Shown piece by piece: positions 15,301-24,300 of a stretch of 64,000 nucleotides of DNA (the first letter of the stretch is position 1; the number at the start of each line of letters is the position of its first letter). Below the pieces are notes generated by a model, which saw only the letters and a list, made by a program, of their open reading frames with translations, was not told the origin of the DNA and did no database searches. The DNA comes from Trichobilharzia regenti (lineage: Eukaryota; Platyhelminthes; Trematoda; Strigeidida; Schistosomatidae), in assembly GCA_944472135.2 (NCBI GenBank), contig OX235262.1:65348887-65412886 (forward strand), in the 5' to 3' direction. The position numbers and the translations under genes were made by a program.

Positions 15301-18300
15301 TAGCTTTATACCATTTAGCAGCTTAAATGGACTAGCTACCAACTTTCTGGGATACTATATTTAAAGCAAAATAAAAAAATCATCGAAGATTATAAAGCAG
15401 AAGTGTGGAAAGCATATAAATAAAAATGACAAAATATTATTGGTGTGTACGATTTTTAAGGAAATATTAACAAACGAAATTTAACCGGCGAAGCTGTCTG
15501 TAAGTCGTATGAAGAAAAGCCCAGGCGTGATGCTTAGATAAGATACTATAGTGTACTATATCATACAATGCTCTGCTTTACTACAATACACTATACTTTA
15601 TCACACTTTCGCATTAACCGCATGAAATCCTGAAACCAATCAAATCCCCACTAACCAACACTTGAATATCAAACTGATACTCATTAGCGACTAGTCGTAT
15701 TCAGGCTGGTAGTTACTTGGGTTCTGGTCGGAAGTTGTAACCAGTGTGGTATAATAGGTCTGGTGTGAGAACAAATACTCGCCGTTGACATCTGCTATTG
15801 GTCGCGCCGTATCATAAATTGGCGGAAGTTGGAATTCATGGGTCGCTCTGTCGGGTAGCAGTGTTTGAATAGTTTATGATCTCGCTTTGTAACCGGAAGG
15901 TCCTGAGTTCAAATATCAGTTGGTGTGTACTGCTGAGGAGTCCCAAATAAGGCTGACGAAATAGGTTTCCAGTTCTCTCAGGTTTTCCAATGATTCTCTA
16001 ACCGATATGAGTTCATAATGAAAAACAGTTTGTGATCATGGCACCATCATACATGGCACTGAGTGATAGAAGCAACCAGGAACCACTCTTGTTGATTCAT
16101 AGTATCTTCTAGCCAGACTAAATTGATCTAATCACCATATGACTGTTTGAAATGGTTAGAAAGACAAATGAATTGTGCAAAATCAATAGACGCAGGTGTC
16201 AGACTACCGACTTCGTCTATAGCCAAACATCTAATCGAGATGAACAGTAAGATTGATGTTAACACAGACTTTAAGGTCATCTATGAAAATGGTAAAGGGC
16301 TCTTATTGAAATACGCTGAGGCCATAGCTATTCAAAAACCTAAACTCCCCTGTGTGTTCAAAAACAATTTATTGTTACCCGTAACCTGCCTTGGTAATCC
16401 TTGTTTGATTGGATTACCAGACGTTGTGTTTATTATTCTTCAATTTTTTCTCACTTTGTTTAATTTAATTGCCCTTAATTTTTTTCATATGTATCGCCTT
16501 GACAAATAAATGTGTGATTAGATTGTTTAAAATGTATAGCGCAAATACATCACATGTTCCAAATAATCTCCGTCCTCTAATAACACTATCCTAATTTCTA
16601 AAAGGACTAAGTGTTTTGAATTATTCATAACACAATCCTGATTAGGTAAATCAAAGAAAACACATTGGTCAACCTGAAGCATAACGTCCCAGTAGTGAGA
16701 ACACTCCAATGACCTCGGACACATACTATTCTCTGAATAAGAAGACCTACTGTCACTACATTTCCCCTGTGAACTCTCTGCAAAGTGAAAATTTCATGCC
16801 CGTCTCGATCTCAAGTACTGTTTGGATAATGTGTTAATATCTCGTTAGGTTTACGGTCACCATTAGGACTAGGATGAAGTTAAGGGTTAGAATCAGAGAT
16901 ACAATTAGGATTATGGTTAGGCCTGAGGTGAGGTTAGAGTTATAATTAGGGTGAGGATTAAGGTTAGGGTTAAGATTAGATTCGGGGTTGTTACTATATA
17001 TTCTTACTATTTTTGTTTTCCTCATTTTCCTGGTAAATAGTCATCGCTCCGCTTTCAGTCTTTTGGGGGAGATTGAAAAACAGAATAAGAGCGACAAACG
17101 GGTTGCAATAAGGACTCATTTTCAGTCACCTTAGTGAATACACGCACAAAAACTGGTCTGGTATAAAACCTGATACACCTAATCATAATTTAGAGATGAT
17201 TTTAAGTCATGTTAAGAAAAAAATTCTGTTTCATGTAGTTTCACTCTTCTCTTGTAAACAAAAGTCATTTTGATGCAAAAATCACTGTATTTCCTGACAA
17301 GTCGGTTCAAGGTCATGTGTGCATTCTCGTTCCATAGACCGCTGTAGTCTAACTTTACCAACACATTATAATTACTGTTAACAGTCTCCTAATTACCAAG
17401 TCACTTTCAGGGACACCTAGTTCACTGAAAATACAATTGACTTTCAAGAATCTGAAAAGATATACACAATTTCAAATTGATAAATAACACCAGATATATT
17501 GCTTTAATGCATCCTCAAAGGTAGCAGGACCTTTTGATGTGTAGTTTATTCCCGATAGTCCTTAATGTCTAAGACTCTGAAACACACATAATATGATGAA
17601 ATTTAATCATGAATTCTCTTAGCCTATCATCCAATGTATTGACTGAATAATCTGACGGTTTCTCAACCTTCTATACAGAGATACTGTTTTTGTTTTTTTC
17701 CTTCACGTTCCCCAGTGGAACTTAGGGCCTCAAGCTAGTGATTTGAAGTTTCTATAGCAGTGTTTATTTTACTGGATGGGGTTGCTAGCTTCATGCCGAA
17801 CCTTTCCTGTTTACCAGCATTATTTCTGGCTCAGCGAGGTAAAGGAATAAGTCGGCCGCGGATCGAACCCCAGACCTTGTGCTTGGTAGGCGAACAGAGA
17901 TACTGTACTAACATGATAATTTAGAGTACCTGTAAATTTAACCTAACAGTTGATTGGTGATTATGTCTATGAAATCTGTATCTGGTATTTCTACCGAATG
18001 TTTAACACTAGAACATTTTATTATTTAAAAATTGGTTTTCTTTCTCTATTTTACTTGCTTTTATTTCTCTCCATATATATTTAGAATATTTTCCTTAAAC
18101 ATGACATTGATCAAAGCGGATATTTCAATGCTTACGAGTTAAGAGAAGCTTTGAATGACGCAGGTATGTGCTTTTTGCCACGTTAAATAATACAATGTTA
18201 ACTGAGGTTTTTTGCTTCGAAAAGTTGCGTAATCTGTGGCTTGCCTTAATTTATAAGTGACTGACTGCATAAGGTACATCCTTGAACGCTAAGAAGGATA

Positions 18301-21300
18301 TCAAATTATGAGTGAATGAGAGCAAGAATCACAACATGATATGATTCATGTGAGAATCGTCTAGTCTAGTGCCTTGTCTTCTACAGACCATTAGTTTTAT
18401 CAATTTTTGTGGCACACTTACTACTATAAGGAGACCTGCTGCCAAATATCTATGAGATATTATAGAAATCAAGGAAGACCATTGTAGAAGTGAATATGAC
18501 GGAAGTTATTATGCGTCAGCTATACCGGTTGATGATATGATATGTATAAATCATGTTCTGAGACATTCTAATATAACAGATGGATGTATAAATGAGAGAG
18601 AATCTGCGCGAACTTATTCTGACCAGTAGGGTGCAGCAGGTCGAGTGTGATAACAAATACTCGCCGAAGACATTAGCTAGCGGTTGCGCGATATCGTGAA
18701 TTAGCAGAAGTTAGAATTCATGGGCTGGCCATAAGAAGGGGTCTCAGTGGCTTAATGGTCTACGAGCTCGCCTTGTAACCAGAAGGTCCTGGGTTCGAAC
18801 CCTGTTGGTGGGTGCGTATTGATGACTAGAACAGAGGGGGCATCTGCCCAGTACTTCCAGCTGATTTTCAATGGTTCTCTAACTAAGGTCAGCTCATGAT
18901 GAAATCCTGTAACCAATCAACGAAATCCCTACAAACCAATATTTCAATTACTCTAATACATTTAAATAAGTGAATAGCATCCTTTAATGCCAGCCGATTA
19001 AATTCAAAACGGTTCAGTGAAAACTAAATCAATCAGTAGAGGCTATGTAACATGTGGAAATAAGTAATGAACACTTTGTTCAAATTCCGATTCAACTACA
19101 AACAAATTCGTTTGCTCAGAAAAATGATACTGGAGAGAATCTTCAACCACGTAAACTAGTATTTATGTATCATTAGCATTTCTCTTCCTAATCGTATTCT
19201 TAACTTTAAATTCCCAAAGATGTAAAGTGACCGAAATATTGGTATTAGATGGTTGGAGACAGTCGACAGGAAGCCTTGGACCTAGGTTTCATGCTAGGTG
19301 ACACTCATCAGCAAGGCGTATCTGCAACCTTGAAGGAACTCATGTCCCTTCTGAGATTTGAACTCGCGTCATCCAAGCCACCTGCAATCAGAGACATTAC
19401 CACTGTGCTATTCGGGCTCGCGATTGACCTCCTGTAGGACTGTAGTGGATATTTTGATTGGACACTAGTAACTAGTATGATGTGTCTTGTCCTATCTTCC
19501 CTGCAGACTGATTTCTATCAGTCAAGCTTGAAATGTGGCCACGATGCTAGGTGGCTCGCAGTAATGGCGAGTGTGCAATCAAAAGTAACCGAAATATATA
19601 ACGAATAAATAATAAATTGCATTTTTTTTGTCTGTTCAGTGTTTTGCAGCATCACTGCTTCCTTTTTAGATGTCCAGGAGACAATAAACTTTGATTGAAT
19701 GAGTCGCTTGACTTTCAAGAAAGGCTGATATGTTTTTCTATCCACCAAGATCTCCCTTACCTCTTTCGATTAGAATCATCCATCTTATTCTACATCATAT
19801 TAACTGGTATAGAATGTAATTCAAAAAAAATTCTGTGAAAACTTTCACTATCTCACATTAGCGCTACGCGATCGTTGTTCTCACACGCCTTAAACAATGA
19901 CACGAACCAATTAACACTGTGTTTCTAAATGATAAAGTATTAATGTTGCTCAGATGGTCTCTTGCAGTTATCACTCAACAACCTTATTCAACAACTGTAC
20001 GACAACGACACATGTCAAGTGATCCACAACGGAAAACTAAGCGAGGTGTTCGGAGTAAACACAGGAGTCAGACAAGGGTGCTTATTATCACCAATGATAT
20101 TCCTAAATGTGGTGGACTGGATTGTGCGTGAGACAGTGAGAAACGAGAAGACAGGGATATTCTGGACCGACGTGAAGAACCTAGAAGACCTGGATTTCGC
20201 GCGTGGATGATTTATGTTTGATGTCACACACAATCGAAGACTTACAAGCGAAAACTGACAAACTGGTCGAAGAAGCAGCAAAGACAGGACTCCAGGTAAA
20301 CATAGACAAGACGGAGGTTATGAAAATAAACAACCAACAACAGCAACATCCAACGCCAATCACCATCAACGGGAAGGATTTGAAAGAGGTTACTGCATTC
20401 ACTTATCTAGCATTGACCATTTTCTCGACTACAGGAAGTCGGAACGGAAGAGGATGTCAAATCGAACAAGAATCGGGAAGGCGAGAAACAAATTCATCAA
20501 CCTGAAACCAATCTGGAAATCTTCGTCACTCAGCATCAACAACAAAATCCAATCGGATCTTCAATACAAACGTCAAATCAGTCAGTTCTCATATACGGAT
20601 CAGAAACATGGCGGGCGGGTCACAAAGAATATTTCCAACAGGCTATTGCAGACCTTTATCAACAACTGTCTTCGCTTAATACTGAAGATCAGACGACCGG
20701 GCCGGAAAGAATCACCAACTGTGAGAAACTATGGGAATAAACAAAGCAAGAAGCAATCGCCAATCAACAAATATGCAGTAGAAAGTGGAGATGGATTGGT
20801 CATTCGCTGAGGAGGCCACCGGGTGACATCGCGCGCGCGTCAGACCATTGCTCGAGTGGAACCCGAAAGGGAAGCGGCGTGTGGGTCGTCGGTGCAAGGG
20901 TGACATTGAGGAGATCGTGTGAAAAGGAGTTGAAAGAGTATGGACTGACATGGATACAGGTGAAAAGTAAGGCAGAAGACAGAAACAAAAGGGACATGTA
21001 CAGTTGAAGCTCTATGTTCCAATAGGAACCCAAGGGAGCAGTAATAATAGTAGGTGATCTCTTGCCTTCGCATTATTAAGTTCTTCAGCTTTAAATTGGT
21101 TGTATGTGATGCTATCTCCAGAAGCAAACTGCCGATTGTTCTTCACTGTATCATCCGATTCAGAAAACAGAAAAGCACCAAAGAATATATACACCTACAT
21201 ATCATCAAGTTAGGAAGTTTTCCTTAACATGTGAATGTATACAGCAGCCTGACAACATTTTAGCCTGCATTTCATGACAACTTAAAACTGTAACGCTACA

Positions 21301-24300
21301 TACTATTGGCTGATTGATACAAGTCGCTAGATCCCATTAACACCAACCAGTAGTGCTTGCTAAGCAGGTTGGAGAGATCAAACCACTGCGGGTCATTTCG
21401 CTCGTTTACGACTGAGCACTTCATTACCCCTATCAGGTTAGAGTCAGCTCACAGATATGAATAAGCTGAAATAACCTGGGTTCTTGCTGCTAACAAACTA
21501 CTTTCGTGTGCTATGTAATGTTGCATTACCAAGTTGAATTTCAGAAATTAGCCCTCTTCATTTGCATTTTGTTCATCTGCATTTAGGTTATCATGTCAGT
21601 AATCGATTGTTCAATGCTATAGTACACAGATATCAAGAACCTGGGACAGACAGAATTAGTTTTGAAGATTTTATGTTATGTATGGTACGACTGAAAACTT
21701 CTTTCGAAACTGCTGAAGCCCATCCAAAGAATCTTGAAGGCACATCGCTATTTAATAATGAAGATGTGAGTTTATAGCCTTTCTTCTAAAACATATTTTT
21801 CTCACTTTAGGATAATAAAACTGTCGAAACGAAACTAAAAATTAGTCAGTATCTGATTTCTGCAATTTAGTTTTACTTTGGAACTTCAGAAAGTTCAGCT
21901 TAGTAAACTACCCTTATTTATGACAAATATAGGTTGTTAATTCCATATTAGTTTGTTTATTATATGTATCACACAGTGAAACAGTATTATTTACTGGATG
22001 ACGAGGTTTCGAACACAATTCATTGTTCGTAATCATACCAATTATAAATACACGGCTTCGAAACTTGAGTTTTATAGTTTACTTTGTCCTTTCCTATTTG
22101 TCTTGGTAGGGGTAGTAGAATTTTCCAGATATCCGCCTGGAAAGGTGTTGAACCAATCCTATTCTAGACACGTATTTGCAGTTGATTCGATATTTGGACT
22201 TCCGATCATCCCATCTTATGTCAGTGAAAATAGGATTGGTGAAATGTTTAAGTGACAGAGTACAAAAGCAAAGCAGTACCAAGGAAAATTTAAGACAGGA
22301 AGTGAGGCATACAAGAGAAGCCTTGAAACTTAATAATTACCCTAATAAATTGGTCAGAAAGTATACAACAAAATGTAAAAATAAAATAAATAGTGACAGT
22401 AGTGATAGTAATAATAATAATAATAATATTAATGACGACATGCAAGTCAAATGTGCTCAAGACGACACCAACAATAAGGAATCTAAATCATCAGTAGTAA
22501 TTCAATACAAGGAAGGAACCTCGGAAACCCTATGCAGAATTCTTAACAAAACAGGAATAAAAGTGGCTGACATCCAAACCAACCACAAACTCAATTAGAA
22601 ACAAGCTTTGTCGGTTAAAGGATTCTGTACAGCCATTAGTTTATCTAATACCCAGCTGGAATGGTTGTCGGGTCAAATACATAGGTCAAACTAGTAGAAC
22701 AGGGGCAGTCAGACAAGCCGAACATAAAAACCTAGCTAAATCTAGACTGGTTGACCCGAATAAGATAAGAAATCTAGAGAGTAGTTCAGCCATAGCACTA
22801 CATGCATTTACACACAAACATACAATAGGATGGGATACGATGACAGTTTTAAAATCTAATGTCACAGGGTGTAGGGAAGGAGAGATTGATAACAGAAGCT
22901 TTTTTATCGAGTCAACTGCAAATACATGTCTAGAATAGGAATGGTTCAACACCTTTCCAGGCGGATATCTGGAAAATTCTACTACCCCTACCAAGACAAA
23001 TAGGAAAGGACAAAGAAAACTATAAAACTCAAGTTTCGAAGCCGTGTATTTATAATTGGTATGATTACGAACAATGAATTGTTTTCGAAACCTCGTCATC
23101 CAGTAAATAATACTGTTTCACTGTGTGATACATATAACAAACAAACTAATATGGAATTACTTACTGCCACAGTGCCCAAGTTTTACACATATATTAATAT
23201 AGGTTGTTAGTTCTTATTACTTCACGTTTCAAGTGAAACACAGGATTTCCAGCTTTGACTTTACCCGTAAAAGTGTTGTTTCCACATGGTGAGGTTGATT
23301 GTCTGGCGCCCAACCAATCCTTTTTTCCCAAATTACTGTGAGTTGGTAAAATGGGCGGGATTTAATAGTTCATCACTCGGGAACACAGGACCTGGACAAC
23401 AGGAGTAATTATCGAATATTCTATCACTGTGTAACAACAGAAGACAAGGGCCAGGCAACAGATCGTTTTATTATGAAAATCAACACGTATTTATACATCT
23501 TTCAACTACATTATTATAGACAAGCGCAGTCATCTGATTGGTTGTTTAGGTAGACAAACGCAGGCTTCTGATTGGTTGTTTCGGGATTCCTTGACAAATA
23601 GAGTTCTCTCTGCGAATCATATTTTGCCACGTTAACTTTGCTGTGATTGGTTGTTGACTCAGGCTTGTTCATATTTTCTCACGGCCCATATTAGTGACCT
23701 AGACCTTAACGTAGATTAGTGCCAACCAATCGGCTAGCAGCCTGCTCTCACCACACTCGTCCCCCCGTCAAATACGTGCGACTGAAGTCGGCTTGATCTA
23801 CTTGGTGCAGGCGTCATCGTTGCCTTGTCTCGCTGTATCCGTTTCTGGAGCTCGCTGACGTTCACGCGCCTCTTATTGTTCGCCATTGCGACTGTGTCTG
23901 CGTAACCCCATCTCGAAGTGACCATATATGGTCCTTCCCACTTTGGAAACTGTTTGCCTGACCCTGTCGAACATTCGTCCATACTTCGGCTCACACTTTC
24001 ATATGCTGCTTTCACCCGACCTCCCAGCAGCGCCCCAAGTAGCAGCTCCATCGCTGACAGATCTTGAACGCCACTCAACTGCGCAGAAGCCTTGAAGTCC
24101 TGCCCGAAGATCCATATGTCTCCATCAAAAACAGCAGGGCATAGGCTTTCCATTTGTCGGTAGGCAGCGACACCAAATGTAACAACAGAAGACAAGGGCC
24201 AGGCAACAGATCGTTTTATTATGAAAATCAACACGTATTTATACATCTTTCAACTACATTATTATAGACAAGCGCAGTCATCTGATTGGTTGTTTAGGTA

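Noticed and set aside
23756..24177. A host gene encoding the short GPY-containing protein
   Set aside because: It is bounded by identical LTRs with primer-binding site, polypurine tract and target duplication, so it is retrotransposon sequence.
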